Below are positions 9,538-22,929 of a stretch of 64,000 nt of DNA, in pieces. Under the pieces are notes generated by a model. The model worked only from the letters and a program-made list of their open reading frames with translations, made no database searches and was not told the origin of the DNA. Location of the stretch: positions 203,389-267,388 of the forward strand of contig NZ_JAAIKR010000004.1 in the NCBI RefSeq assembly GCF_018221465.1, read 5' to 3'. Position 1 is the stretch's first letter, and each line of letters opens with the position of its first letter. The position numbers and the translations under genes are program-made. This DNA is from Shewanella intestini. GTDB taxonomy: Bacteria > Pseudomonadota > Gammaproteobacteria > Enterobacterales > Shewanellaceae.

Positions 9538-12024
9538 ATGAAAAGACTTGTGCGTAATTTTGCGATAAGCGCATTATCACTAGCCGTAGTGACTGGCTGC
9601 GCTGCAACAAATAACACATCTTCAACTACAGCTAAAATTACCGCACCGTCGATTCAAGTGCCATTAGCTCAACCACCTAAAGCACAGCAAAAGCTTACCT
9701 TAAATCAAATAATGGCGAATCCTGATTGGATGGGGGTGTTAGCTAAAGGTGCTTATTGGGCTGATGATAATCAGTCTATTTATTTTGCCCGTCAAGCACA
9801 TCAAGCTCCGGTCACTGATTTTTATAATTTATCTATTTCAGGTGACGATGAAGCAAAAAAAATTGCCTTAAACCAACTGCATTTAGCGGATCAAAAGCAA
9901 GGTCAACTGAGTACGGACGGTACTAAAAAAGCGTATTTATATCAGGGTAACGTGTTTGTAAAAACTTTAGCCAGCGGTGATATCAAGCAGATAACCAAAT
10001 TGAATACACCAATCAATGAGATTAAATATTTATCGAATGGTGATATCGCTTATTGGATGAAAAATAGTATTTTTCGTATCCATCAAGACAGTGGCCTTGT
10101 AGAGCAAATTGCGGATATCAAAATGGCAAATGCACCAAAAGGTGTGGTTGAGCCGTCTGGCTATATTGCTAAGCAACAACACCGCTTAATCAATTTCGTG
10201 TCAATGCAGCACGATAACGCAAAAGCCAAGCAAGATTATAAGAAATCTGTTGCAGAACAAGATCCAAGCTTCGCTTCTAAAACGTGGTACTTAGGCGACA
10301 ATGAAGCGGTTGCTGACATGAGCTTGTCTGCTGATGGTCGCTATGTATTTGTTGCGTTAGTTGATAAAAATTATAGCTGGCGTAGTGATAAAGATATTAT
10401 GCCTAACTATTTGGCTCAAGATGGATATATTGATGCTGTTCCTGCACGGGCACGTGTCGCTGAGGATAACTATCCGGGCCAACGCTTTGTCTTACTTGAT
10501 TTAGTTAACCATGATAAAAAAGAGATAACGATTGAAGGACTTGATGGTTACGACGAAGATGTTTTTGCGCAAGTAAAAGCTGAAAATGCAGCGGCCAAAG
10601 GTGAAACCTACAACAGTAAAAAGCAGCCACGTAAACTGCGCTTGTTGCAAGATTGGACTTGGAGTCAAAGTGCGATGCAATGGCATGGCGCTGACGACAG
10701 TTTATTAGTGATGGTTGAAGGTGTTGATAATAAAGATCGCTGGATTGCTCAAGTTAATTTAGATAAAGGCACGCTAACGACTAAGCACCGTTTGCACGAT
10801 ACGGCATGGGTTAACTATACCTTCAACCAATTTGGTTGGTTAGGACAGTCAAAAGACTTCTATTACCTTTCTGAAGAATCTGGTTATTCACAACTTTACC
10901 TGCAACAAGAAGGTGGCAAAGTAACCCAACTAACTCAAGGTAAATATGTTGTCGATGATGTCACGCCAACAAAAGATGGTAAATACATCTATTACCGCGC
11001 TAACGTTGACCACCCAGGTAGTTACAACGTATACCGAGTAAATACTCAAACGGGTAAAAATGAAAAGCTGACCGATTGGTTGGGGACGTTAGATTACCAA
11101 TTGAGCCCTGATGAAACTAAATTGCTATTATCAGCTTCTTCATTGCTTAAGCCTGCTGAGTTATTCGTTCAGCCTATTGGTGGCTCAATGAAACAATTAA
11201 CTCATTACACTAGCAAAGCATTTTCATCTTACCCTTGGCAAGCCCCGCAAGTGGTTGCAGTTCCATCAACTCATGGCGCTGAGGCTATCCATGCACGCGT
11301 ATATCTGCCACAAGGTTACGATCCAAAATCAGCGGAAAAATACCCCGCGGTTGTGTTTAATCATGGTGCAGGCTACTTACAAAATGCGCATTATGGTTTC
11401 TCAGTGTATTTCCGTGAGTTTATGTTCCACAACCTGTTAACCCAGCAAGGTTATGTTGTTCTGGACATGGATTATCGTGGCTCTAAAGGGTATGGGCGTG
11501 ATTGGCGCACCGCTATCTATCGTAATATGGGGCACCCAGAAGTTGAAGACTTAAAAGATGGCGTTGCGTGGATGGCTAAAAACGCACATGTTGATGCCAA
11601 ACGCGTGGGTACTTATGGTGGTTCATATGGGGGATTTTTAACCTTTATGGCACTGTTTACTGAACCAGAGTTATTCCAAGCTGGCGCCGCATTAAGGCCT
11701 GTTACTGATTGGGCTCATTACAATGCACCTTATACGGCCAATATTCTTAATACTCCAGATATTGACCCAATTGCTTATGAACGTAGTTCGCCAATTGAAC
11801 ATGCTCAAGGTCTTGAAAAACCATTATTGATTATGAGCGGTGTATTGGACGATAATGTGTTTTTCCAAGACAGTGTGCGTATGGTTCAGCGTCTTATTGA
11901 GCTTGAAAAACCGATGTTTGAAACTGCAATTTACCCTGTTGAACCCCATGGTTTCAAACAACCTTCCAGTTGGTTAGATGAATACCGCAGAATTTATAAC
12001 TTATTCGAACAAGAACTGAAATAA
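9538..12024 (+). CDS. Lipoprotein prolyl-oligopeptidase-family (S9) peptidase
   Basis: Serine peptidase of the S9 (prolyl oligopeptidase/DPP-IV-like) family, predicted to be membrane-anchored and extracytoplasmic. The signal peptide ends in a lipobox VTGC with Cys21. A long beta-propeller region (about 60-570) is followed by an alpha/beta hydrolase domain with Ser696 in GGSYGGF, Asp771 in GVLDDN and His804 in EPHGF. Length 828 aa is typical for DPP-IV-like members. It stands alone between pabA and an HDOD gene. The substrate is not known. Confidence 0.9.
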   Translation: MKRLVRNFAISALSLAVVTGCAATNNTSSTTAKITAPSIQVPLAQPPKAQQKLTLNQIMANPDWMGVLAKGAYWADDNQSIYFARQAHQAPVTDFYNLSISGDDEAKKIALNQLHLADQKQGQLSTDGTKKAYLYQGNVFVKTLASGDIKQITKLNTPINEIKYLSNGDIAYWMKNSIFRIHQDSGLVEQIADIKMANAPKGVVEPSGYIAKQQHRLINFVSMQHDNAKAKQDYKKSVAEQDPSFASKTWYLGDNEAVADMSLSADGRYVFVALVDKNYSWRSDKDIMPNYLAQDGYIDAVPARARVAEDNYPGQRFVLLDLVNHDKKEITIEGLDGYDEDVFAQVKAENAAAKGETYNSKKQPRKLRLLQDWTWSQSAMQWHGADDSLLVMVEGVDNKDRWIAQVNLDKGTLTTKHRLHDTAWVNYTFNQFGWLGQSKDFYYLSEESGYSQLYLQQEGGKVTQLTQGKYVVDDVTPTKDGKYIYYRANVDHPGSYNVYRVNTQTGKNEKLTDWLGTLDYQLSPDETKLLLSASSLLKPAELFVQPIGGSMKQLTHYTSKAFSSYPWQAPQVVAVPSTHGAEAIHARVYLPQGYDPKSAEKYPAVVFNHGAGYLQNAHYGFSVYFREFMFHNLLTQQGYVVLDMDYRGSKGYGRDWRTAIYRNMGHPEVEDLKDGVAWMAKNAHVDAKRVGTYGGSYGGFLTFMALFTEPELFQAGAALRPVTDWAHYNAPYTANILNTPDIDPIAYERSSPIEHAQGLEKPLLIMSGVLDDNVFFQDSVRMVQRLIELEKPMFETAIYPVEPHGFKQPSSWLDEYRRIYNLFEQELK

Positions 12025-12040
12025 CTTTTCAGTCCATGAT

Positions 12041-12070
12041 CACTAAGGCTTCTTTTGGGAAGCCTTAGTG
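12041..12070. terminator. Perfect 12-bp hairpin between the S9 peptidase and HDOD genes
   Basis: Stem CACTAAGGCTTC / GAAGCCTTAGTG with a six-base loop, starting 16 bp after the peptidase stop. No strong T run follows on either strand, so it may act as a weak terminator or protect the 3' end. Confidence 0.55.
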
Positions 12071-12120
12071 CTATATTGTGTTAAGAAAGAAGTTTTTAAA
12101 CGATATTTAGGAACAAGTGA

Positions 12121-13263
12121 GTGGCAATTTCGTTAGCAGGTGGCGTCAGGCCTGAAAAAATAATTGAGGTAGAGCGTCGGCTTTATCATCAAATCATTGT
12201 CGGAAAAAAGAAACTCAATGCTGTTGCAAATGAACTTCATGCTGAAGTTGATAACGATGCGAATAAGTTAGAAATAGAACGTGAGGCAATCCGTTTACGC
12301 ATAGAGCAACAAGCTTTATCTCAGGTGACCTTTAAAGCAGTGTCAAATCAATTGACTTGGACTGTCAATAATGCGATTGAACTTGACCTTGCATCACCTA
12401 AATTGATGTTAGAACAAAGTGGTATTGATCAAAAACAAATACTACTGATTGAACAGTTGGTTAAAAAAGAGCCTAGTTTTAAGCAAATGCAACCGCTGAT
12501 TGAGAATATCAGCTGGTTATCTCGTGACTTAGTGACGTTAATGAACAGTCCCTCGTCAAAGCATCGTCGCCCGCAGTCAACCGATGTTAAATTGAAAGAC
12601 TTAAAATTAGCTCTCAATTACATTGGCATAGAAAATCTACAAATATTTATTCCGTCCAACTGCTTTAAACAATGGTTGCCCTCTGGGAATGCCAATGTGT
12701 TATGGACAACACGTAAATTATGGCGTTATAGCATGGTGACGGCGATTGCTGCCAAAGCCTTATCTCAATTACATGGTTTAAATAGCAGCCTTATATACAG
12801 TTCAGCTCTCATGTACCAAATGGGTACCGCTGTTATTTTAAATACCAGTATGATGCAATATGACAAGACCTGGGGTGATTGGCTCAGAGAAGCATCTAAA
12901 GCCCGTGAGAAAGAAGTGTATGATGCAGTGATGGCAACAGAATTTCCTGCATCTAATGTATTAAAACTGATTCTTGAGTATGGGCACCAATTAAATTGGC
13001 AATTAATGACGCTTATGGACTTTGAAAATAGTCAGTTAACTCATGTTTTAAAAGAGCTTGATCAAGATTACCATTTTAATGAGTTATCAGTGAGTGCGGC
13101 AACCGTAGCCAAAGCCAGTTGTTATGCCAAAGTCTATTTGCTTTCTGAGTTGAATTTAATCGAACCTAATGAGATGAAAGTGATGTTTGATTATTACCAA
13201 TTCACTGAAGAAGAACTTGCTCACTTAAAGCTGCAAAACTACCGTAATCTCGATTTAATATAA
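12121..13263 (+). CDS. HDOD-domain protein
   Basis: HDOD domains are HD-like, metal-free modules found in signalling proteins. The 380-aa product has an N-terminal charged helical region (about 1-90) and an HDOD core from about 90 to 330 (QKQILLIEQLVKKEPSF; ALNYIGIENLQIFI; SSALMYQMGTAVIL). No other output domain is present. Translation starts at GTG with AGGA 8 bases upstream. The role is unknown; similar stand-alone HDOD proteins occur next to argD in this lineage, from memory. Confidence 0.78.
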   Translation: MAISLAGGVRPEKIIEVERRLYHQIIVGKKKLNAVANELHAEVDNDANKLEIEREAIRLRIEQQALSQVTFKAVSNQLTWTVNNAIELDLASPKLMLEQSGIDQKQILLIEQLVKKEPSFKQMQPLIENISWLSRDLVTLMNSPSSKHRRPQSTDVKLKDLKLALNYIGIENLQIFIPSNCFKQWLPSGNANVLWTTRKLWRYSMVTAIAAKALSQLHGLNSSLIYSSALMYQMGTAVILNTSMMQYDKTWGDWLREASKAREKEVYDAVMATEFPASNVLKLILEYGHQLNWQLMTLMDFENSQLTHVLKELDQDYHFNELSVSAATVAKASCYAKVYLLSELNLIEPNEMKVMFDYYQFTEEELAHLKLQNYRNLDLI

Positions 13264-14816
<1,553 letters not shown>

Positions 14817-14821
14817 TACCA

Positions 14822-14847
14822 ATAACTGCACATGTTTGTGCAGTTAT
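14822..14847 (+). terminator. Perfect 11-bp hairpin after argD
   Basis: Stem ATAACTGCACA / TGTGCAGTTAT with a TGTT loop, six bases after the argD stop. No T run follows. It may attenuate readthrough into astA or stabilise the argD transcript. Confidence 0.55.
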
Positions 14848-14860
14848 GTTATTGGGACAG

Positions 14861-14885
14861 TGCTGACCTCTTTATAGAGGCCAGC
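14861..14885 (+). other. Second hairpin in the astA leader
   Basis: Stem TGCTG-A-CCTCT / AGAGG-C-CAGCA with a TTAT loop and one A-C mismatch. It ends 7 bases before the AGGAG of astA and could affect translation of astA. Confidence 0.5.
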
Positions 14886-14902
14886 ACCTTTAGGAGATTC
14901 TC

Positions 14903-17393
<2,491 letters not shown>

Positions 17394-17408
17394 TTAATTG
17401 ACATCAAT

Positions 17409-17438
17409 ATAGGAGCGAATGCGCTCCTATTTGCTTTT
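17409..17438 (+). terminator. Intrinsic terminator after astD
   Basis: Stem ATAGGAGCG / CGCTCCTAT with loop AATG, followed by TTGCTTTT. It lies in the short gap before the DUF1338 gene and may be partial. Confidence 0.7.
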
Positions 17439-17452
17439 ACAAGGATTGAAAT

Positions 17453-18250
17453 ATGCATTGTGATGTAAACGTATTATTTGCCGAGCTTTGGCAAGATTAC
17501 ATAAAAATGACTCCCTCTGCGGCCAATATTCATCAATTACTCGGTGATGGTGCTGATATTATTAATGACCATATTGCACTACGCACGTTTAATATCGCTA
17601 GTGTAAATTTAGCCGTCCTGGCCAAGCATTTTATTGCTATTGGTTATGTGGATTGTGGTGACTATCACTTCGAGAAAAAGAAGTTAGTTGCTAAACACTT
17701 CGAACATCCAGATCCTAGTCAACCAAAAGTGTTTATTTCTGAACTAATGGTTGAAGAGTTTAGCCCACAGCTACAAGCAACTGTAAAAGGGCTTGTTGCA
17801 CAAATGGATGTGAGTGCCGTTACCGCTGATAACTTCCTCTATTCTGGGCGTCACTGGGACTTAGATCTTGCAACTTACCAAGCGTTATTGGCTGAAAGTG
17901 AATACGCTGCTTGGGTTGCAGCGTTAGGTTATCGTGCCAATCACTTTACGGTGTCAATAAATGACTTACCTGATTTTGATGACATTGAATCAGTTAACCT
18001 TAAGTTAAAAGAGGCTGGCTTTATTTTAAATAGTGCGGGTGGTGAAGTGAAAGGCTCTAAAGCCGTATTACTCGAGCAATCGTCAACAATGGCCGACAGG
18101 ATGGTGGTGAAATTTAGCGATGCTGAATTAGAGATCCCGAGTTGTTTTTATGAGTTTGCTAAGCGCTACCCGCTTGAAAACGGCAAGCTGTACACCGGTT
18201 TTGTTGCTGCATCTGCGGATAAGATATTCGAATCAACCAACGCTATGTAA
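17453..18250 (+). CDS. DUF1338-family protein (putative non-heme iron 2-oxoacid oxygenase-like)
   Basis: The family includes the larger HglS/YdcJ enzymes, which convert 2-oxoadipate to 2-hydroxyglutarate with an Fe(II) site made of two His and one Glu. This shorter 265-aa member keeps candidate ligands His40 (DHIALRTF), His164 (NHFTVSIND) and Glu242 (YPLENGKLYTGF). The last motif is close to the family signature. It follows argD-astA-astD, so a link to amino-acid breakdown is plausible but unproven. Confidence 0.82.
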   Translation: MHCDVNVLFAELWQDYIKMTPSAANIHQLLGDGADIINDHIALRTFNIASVNLAVLAKHFIAIGYVDCGDYHFEKKKLVAKHFEHPDPSQPKVFISELMVEEFSPQLQATVKGLVAQMDVSAVTADNFLYSGRHWDLDLATYQALLAESEYAAWVAALGYRANHFTVSINDLPDFDDIESVNLKLKEAGFILNSAGGEVKGSKAVLLEQSSTMADRMVVKFSDAELEIPSCFYEFAKRYPLENGKLYTGFVAASADKIFESTNAM

Positions 18251-18429
18251 GCAAAACTACCACGTTTAATGGCGTATCAATATCGCTGTTGAGAAGGGCT
18301 TTAAAAGTTAAGCGGTGGTGTTTGATTGTTAAGTCGGAACAGTTGCGAATCAAATGATGGCTTGTGGTTGGTTGCTACTATATTGTCAGTGAACAACTAA
18401 GACACTTTACTTTACAGCGTTGCTCAAAC

Positions 18430-18462
18430 AAAAAATGCGACTGTAATGCAGTCGCATTTTTT
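18430..18462. terminator. Bidirectional terminator between convergent genes
   Basis: A 14-bp stem AAAAAATGCGACTG / CAGTCGCATTTTTT with a TAATG loop, with A and T runs on both sides. It serves the DUF1338 gene on plus and the sensor kinase gene on minus. Confidence 0.85.
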
Positions 18463-18528
18463 ATGGCGTGTACCATGCGTTTGGTGTGTAAAGCCTCCAC
18501 GCACAGCGCCTAAAAGTAAAAATGTGGG

Positions 18529-19881
18529 TTAATTTATCCCATTAGCATGAGCAAGAGGTAATTGAATTTTTACCGTTAACCCTGATAATGATTGGCCTGA
18601 TAAAAAGGTTAATGTAAACCCGTATTGCTCACAAATTTCTTTGACAATGGATAAGCCTAAACCGTGTCCCATTACCCCTTCATCTAGGCGTTTACCACGT
18701 TCGGTCAAGTGTTTTAAGGCTTGCTCTTCCACACCGGCACCGTCATCTTCAATCACTAACATAATATGTTGCTCTGTGGTAAAAATAGTGACATTAACGG
18801 TGCTTTGGGCCCATTTAAAGGCGTTGTCTAGTAAGTTACCAAATAACTCCATGCCATCTTCACGATGAATAGGGACACGCGATACTTCATTGATATTGCT
18901 TATCTGACATTGAATCGATTTATTATGATGCACTTTATGTAAGGTGTTGAGCAGGCTTTCAAAGTCTTTCGGAACACTCATTTGCGCAGCAGGCAACATA
19001 TCGCCAGTGACCCGAGCAGCGGCTAGCTTGCGTTCAATAAGCATTCTTATATCATCAAGCTGTTGCTGCATTGCCATTGCAAGGTCTGGGTCGGTTAAGC
19101 CTAATGCTTCAACTTGTTGCTGCATGACCGCTAAGGGCGTTTTTAAGCCGTGGCTTAAGTTACCTAAGTTATTGCGGCTGCGTTCAACCTGTTTTGACGT
19201 GTAATCTAATAGTTCGTTAAAGGTTTCTGCTAATGGGCGAATCTCTTGTGGAATGGGAGATAAATCCAGTTGTGATATTTCACCATCACGTAGCTTCGCA
19301 ATAGAGGTTTGCACCTGATTGACTGGCTTAAATGACTGGCGCAAAATAATAAAAATACCTAATAACATCGACAATAACATGCCGATATTAATCGCCAGCT
19401 TTACCCCAAAGACTTCATTAAACACCCGTCGCCCAATACTGAGATCTTGTGCCACCGTTAATGTTGCAACGAGTGTTGAATTAGGCGCACCAACTCCAAT
19501 TGATAATAATTGAATGTCGTTATTTTGTGGGCCTTTAGCCTGCCAAGAGCGCATTTCTTTTGCTTGAAGCATTTCAGTGTGCAGTTGAACGTCCCACAAC
19601 GAGCGAGAACGAATGACTTGATTAGGTAAGTTTAATTGGTAGTAACGGCCTGAGTAGGCTGGTTTGTAGAAACTAGAGAGTTGGCTTTGGTCGATAATCA
19701 GTTTACCGTCATCAAGACGGGTCGCTAAAATGACTCGCTCTAAATCTTCTTCTAAACGGTTAATGATCGAATCGTGAAAAGCTTCTCGCAGCATAGATTC
19801 AAAAAGCATGAGCGCGAGCAATGTTGCTAAGACAATGAGTGCACTTAGCCACAAGCTCAGCCTAGACCGAATTGAGATCAT
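18529..19881 (-). CDS. PhoQ-like sensor histidine kinase
   Basis: Membrane sensor kinase of a two-component pair. The 450-aa product has membrane segments at about 9-27 and 162-181, a periplasmic domain of about 130 residues, a HAMP region, the phospho-acceptor H244 in NLSHGLKTPLAVM (the PhoQ form of the H box), the N box LFGNLLDNAFKWA and the G1 box EDDGAGV. The sensory domain is shorter than, and not clearly like, the Mg2+-sensing domain of PhoQ. The ATG directly follows the regulator stop. Confidence 0.88.
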   Translation of the reverse strand: MISIRSRLSLWLSALIVLATLLALMLFESMLREAFHDSIINRLEEDLERVILATRLDDGKLIIDQSQLSSFYKPAYSGRYYQLNLPNQVIRSRSLWDVQLHTEMLQAKEMRSWQAKGPQNNDIQLLSIGVGAPNSTLVATLTVAQDLSIGRRVFNEVFGVKLAINIGMLLSMLLGIFIILRQSFKPVNQVQTSIAKLRDGEISQLDLSPIPQEIRPLAETFNELLDYTSKQVERSRNNLGNLSHGLKTPLAVMQQQVEALGLTDPDLAMAMQQQLDDIRMLIERKLAAARVTGDMLPAAQMSVPKDFESLLNTLHKVHHNKSIQCQISNINEVSRVPIHREDGMELFGNLLDNAFKWAQSTVNVTIFTTEQHIMLVIEDDGAGVEEQALKHLTERGKRLDEGVMGHGLGLSIVKEICEQYGFTLTFLSGQSLSGLTVKIQLPLAHANGIN

Positions 19882-20553
19882 TTAGTTTAAACCGTGGAAA
19901 ATATAGCCTTGGCCGCGACGGGTTTCAATGGCTGTTTTACCCAGTTTTTTGCGTAAATGTGTGACGTAAACTTCAACAACGTTACTTTCTTTTTCATCGT
20001 CAAATTGATATAACTTTTCAGTTAGCGACGCTTTAGAAAGTAGCTTTTTAGGCGACATTAAAAAGATTTTTAGCAGTCTAAATTCCATGGCGGTTAAGTC
20101 ATAAACATTGCCTTCTACCGTCACTTTTTGTTCATTTTCATCTAATGTGACACCTGCAACGCTAATTTCATTGCTGGATGAATTAATCCGTCCGTGAGCT
20201 CGGTGAATTAATGCTTGAATACGGGCTAATAGTTCTTGTGCATGGAATGGTTTGCCAAGGTAGTCATCTGCACCGGCATTAAAGCCTTCGACTTTTTCAT
20301 GCCACTGGCTACGTGCTGTCAGCATAATGACCGGGGTTGAAAAGCCTTTTTTACGCCACGACTCTAATAGCGTTAAGCCATTGCCGTCCGGCAAGCCAAT
20401 ATCTAAAATGACACAGTCGTACTTGGTTTCACTAATTAGGTAATCGGCTTCTACTGCTTTGTCAGTTACGTCAGTAACGTAACCTGCATTTTTTAATTGT
20501 TTTTCTAACTCGGTAACGAGTAGCGGGTTATCTTCAACGAGTAACAGTTTCAT
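19882..20553 (-). CDS. PhoP-like response regulator (OmpR family)
   Basis: DNA-binding response regulator. The 223-aa product has a receiver domain with Asp51 as the phospho-acceptor and Lys101, and a C-terminal winged-helix domain (TAMEFRLLKIFLMSPKKLLSKASL; VYVTHLRKKLG). The start is taken as the ATG of MKLLLVEDN, which fits the family; an in-frame GTG lies 15 bases upstream. It overlaps the PepSY gene by 20 bp and abuts the kinase gene. Confidence 0.9.
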   Translation of the reverse strand: MKLLLVEDNPLLVTELEKQLKNAGYVTDVTDKAVEADYLISETKYDCVILDIGLPDGNGLTLLESWRKKGFSTPVIMLTARSQWHEKVEGFNAGADDYLGKPFHAQELLARIQALIHRAHGRINSSSNEISVAGVTLDENEQKVTVEGNVYDLTAMEFRLLKIFLMSPKKLLSKASLTEKLYQFDDEKESNVVEVYVTHLRKKLGKTAIETRRGQGYIFHGLN

Positions 20554-20884
20554 TTTGAATACACTCACTTGGCAGTTGCGATATTGAATTATTCATATCA
20601 TTAGTGGCATTGAGTCTTACATCAATCTCTTTACCATTGACTAGTTGCATTTCTACAGCATAAAGCCATGTACCTTCGGTTTTTATGAGGCGCACGTCAA
20701 TGAGCTGTCCATAACAAAATTGGCCTAACCATTGTAAAGACTTATCTAACGAAATAATGGTGCCTGATGCAACAAGTTGTTGGGCTTTATCATGTTCGTA
20801 ATCATATTCAATACTTTCTGGTAGATGATTAGTGCTTGCAACCAGTATACTAAAACTAATGATGGAGCTTGAGAACCAGCTCAT
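20534..20884 (-). CDS. PepSY-domain protein in a two-component operon
   Basis: Small exported protein of 116 aa with an N-terminal hydrophobic signal and a PepSY-like domain (YDYEHDKAQQLVASGTIISLDKSL; LYAVEMQLVNGKEIDVRLNA). The ATG at 20884 has AGGGG about 8 bases upstream. PepSY proteins next to PhoPQ-like pairs are thought to act in the envelope and may modulate the sensor. The 3' end overlaps the regulator gene. Confidence 0.78.
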   Translation of the reverse strand: MSWFSSSIISFSILVASTNHLPESIEYDYEHDKAQQLVASGTIISLDKSLQWLGQFCYGQLIDVRLIKTEGTWLYAVEMQLVNGKEIDVRLNATNDMNNSISQLPSECIQNETVTR

Positions 20885-20971
20885 GTTATCGCCCCTCAAT
20901 AAAAAAGTGGTGACCCGAAATGACCGGACACCACTTTAATTATGAAGCCTTAAACTGAGCTGAATCAGTAC

Positions 20972-21607
20972 TTAACGGGTGCCATATACCACGATGGTTT
21001 TACCGTGAGCTTGAATAAGACTTTGTTCTTCAAGCATTTTTAAAATGCGGCCTACCGTTTCACGAGAACAACCTACAATTTGGCCGATCTCTTGACGAGT
21101 AATTTTGATCTGCATGCCATCTGGGTGAGTCATCGCATCTGGTTGTTTGGCTAAGTGTAAAAGCGTTTGTGCGATACGACCAGCGACATCTAAGAAAGCT
21201 AAGTCGCCGACTTTTTGGCTAGTGCTTTGCAGGCGATAAGCCATTTGAGCTGAAAGTTTCATTAAAATTTCAGGATTAACCTGAATTAATTGTTTAAATT
21301 TTTTGTAAGAAATTTCTGCAATTTCACAAGCTTGTTTAGCTCGAACCCAAGCTGTACGTTCTGCTTGCTCTTCAAATAAACCGAGCTCACCGATAAAGTC
21401 TCCTTGATTGAGATATGACAAAATCATCTCTTTACCTTCTTCATCTTTAATCAGAACGGCAACGGAACCCTTAACAATGTAGTATAAGGTATCGGAGTCT
21501 TCGCCAGCGTGAATTAATGTACTCTTTGCTGGGTATTTATGAATGTGACAATGTGAAAGAAACCATTCCAAAGTTGGGTCAGGTTTAGGCTTACCAATCA
21601 GAGCCAT
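20972..21607 (-). CDS. crp: cAMP receptor protein CRP
   Basis: Global cAMP-dependent regulator. The 211-aa product is nearly identical to E. coli CRP along its whole length ([47 protein letters not shown]). The DNA-recognition helix [19 protein letters not shown] is fully conserved. In Shewanella CRP is known to control anaerobic respiration. It lies 87 bp upstream of the PepSY gene on the same strand. Confidence 0.98.
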   Translation of the reverse strand: MALIGKPKPDPTLEWFLSHCHIHKYPAKSTLIHAGEDSDTLYYIVKGSVAVLIKDEEGKEMILSYLNQGDFIGELGLFEEQAERTAWVRAKQACEIAEISYKKFKQLIQVNPEILMKLSAQMAYRLQSTSQKVGDLAFLDVAGRIAQTLLHLAKQPDAMTHPDGMQIKITRQEIGQIVGCSRETVGRILKMLEEQSLIQAHGKTIVVYGTR

Positions 21608-21906
21608 AGTTTATTTCCTCAATTGAATAAAATTAATGTAAGTATTAACTAATTAAGCATTATACGGGACAGTTTAACGCAAAACTTTGATGAAGATCGA
21701 ATTTAAAACTGGCGTAGTTTATATTAACTTTGTAAGCATTTGAGTTATTTTGTCTTATTTGAGATGCAGGTCAATAAATGGCTGTTTTATTTTAAGGAAG
21801 GCAACTTTGTCAAGCGAGTGAAGTTGTTTTTTTATTGTGCAGGGCACATTACTTACGTTAATGTTGACACATATTAAGTCGGTCTTTTTGTTTATTGAGG
21901 TAGTCC
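21608..21906. promoter_or_regulatory. Divergent intergenic region between crp and the Sel1 gene
   Basis: About 300 bp that must carry the promoters of crp (minus) and the Sel1-repeat gene (plus). It is AT-rich. I see no convincing CRP site (TGTGA-N6-TCACA) or clear -35/-10 pair. Confidence 0.35.
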
Positions 21907-22695
21907 TTGAAGTTAGTTTCTGTTATTCGTGTTTGTTTAACCTTAGGTTTATATGGTGCTAGTTTGACTTGTTTGCCTAGTGCAGCGTTTTCAATACCAG
22001 AAACGCTGGCGACTCAACAAGCCAATAAATTAGTGCGTATTCAATATAAAGCGCAGCAGGGCGATGCTAATGCACAGTATTTATTGGGCTTAATGAACAT
22101 TACTGGTCGCTTTGTGGCTAAAGATCTTGCTCAAGGTCAGCATTGGTTAGAAACTGCCGCGTCACAACAACATCTAAAAGCGATGCAAACCTTGGCTGAT
22201 TTAAGTTACGAGGGCAAACTGTACCCGCGTAATTTAGCTCAAGCTCAGAAATGGTACCAACAACTTAGTGAGCAAGGCAGTAAATGGGCGCATTTTCGCT
22301 TAGGGTTTATTTATTCTGCTGGTGGTGACGGTATTGAGCGTCATTGTGGTAAAGCGATGGCTGAGTTTTCAGCGGTGGGTGATGATGTCTCTCTCGGTAA
22401 TGTCGCTTGGATATTAGCAACTTGCCCAGAAGCGAAGTTTCGAGATGGCGATCGAGCCGTTGATATGTCCCTTAAATTACTTAAAAGCAATCAAGATGAC
22501 CCAACGATACTTGATAACCTTGCCGCAGGTTATGCAGAACAAGGACATTTTGAGCAAGCGGTAGATACGCAAAAAAAGGCCATTAATGCGTTAAAACTCG
22601 CCCCGAATTTAGCCAACATTGATGAGTTTCAATCACGTCTTGAGCAGTATTTAAATCAACAAGCTTATCGGGAAGTGATACCGATATTAGAGTAA
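21907..22695 (+). CDS. Exported Sel1/TPR-repeat protein
   Basis: Predicted periplasmic helical-repeat protein of 262 aa. After a signal peptide (residues about 1-30) come Sel1 repeats (GDANAQYLLGLMNITGRFVAKD; HLKAMQTLADLSYEGKLYPRN; GSKWAHFRLGFIYSAGG), then a TPR-like C-terminal part. Such proteins act as scaffolds; the partner is unknown. Translation starts at TTG with GAGG 6 bases upstream. Confidence 0.82.
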   Translation: MKLVSVIRVCLTLGLYGASLTCLPSAAFSIPETLATQQANKLVRIQYKAQQGDANAQYLLGLMNITGRFVAKDLAQGQHWLETAASQQHLKAMQTLADLSYEGKLYPRNLAQAQKWYQQLSEQGSKWAHFRLGFIYSAGGDGIERHCGKAMAEFSAVGDDVSLGNVAWILATCPEAKFRDGDRAVDMSLKLLKSNQDDPTILDNLAAGYAEQGHFEQAVDTQKKAINALKLAPNLANIDEFQSRLEQYLNQQAYREVIPILE

Positions 22696-22732
22696 GCGTA
22701 AAATAATATAGGCAGGTTATAGAAGGTCATTG

Positions 22733-22756
22733 AGTCATGCTTGGTGGCTTTTTTTA
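22733..22756 (+). terminator. Weak terminator after the Sel1 gene
   Basis: Short stem AGTCAT / GTGGCT with G-T pairs, followed by seven T. Confidence 0.4.
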
Positions 22757-22929
22757 TTTACATTACAGTAGGTTTCATTGCATGACCTCAATACGGTTTC
22801 ATCACCAACGCATACATTGTTGTTGACTGCGCGCTAAAGACTTGTTGAATGTAAGAAGGTTGCTGTATTTGAGTGGTCGATATTGTTGATTCGGTTTCAG
22901 AATGCCTGACGTGAGGATATAAGCTTTTT

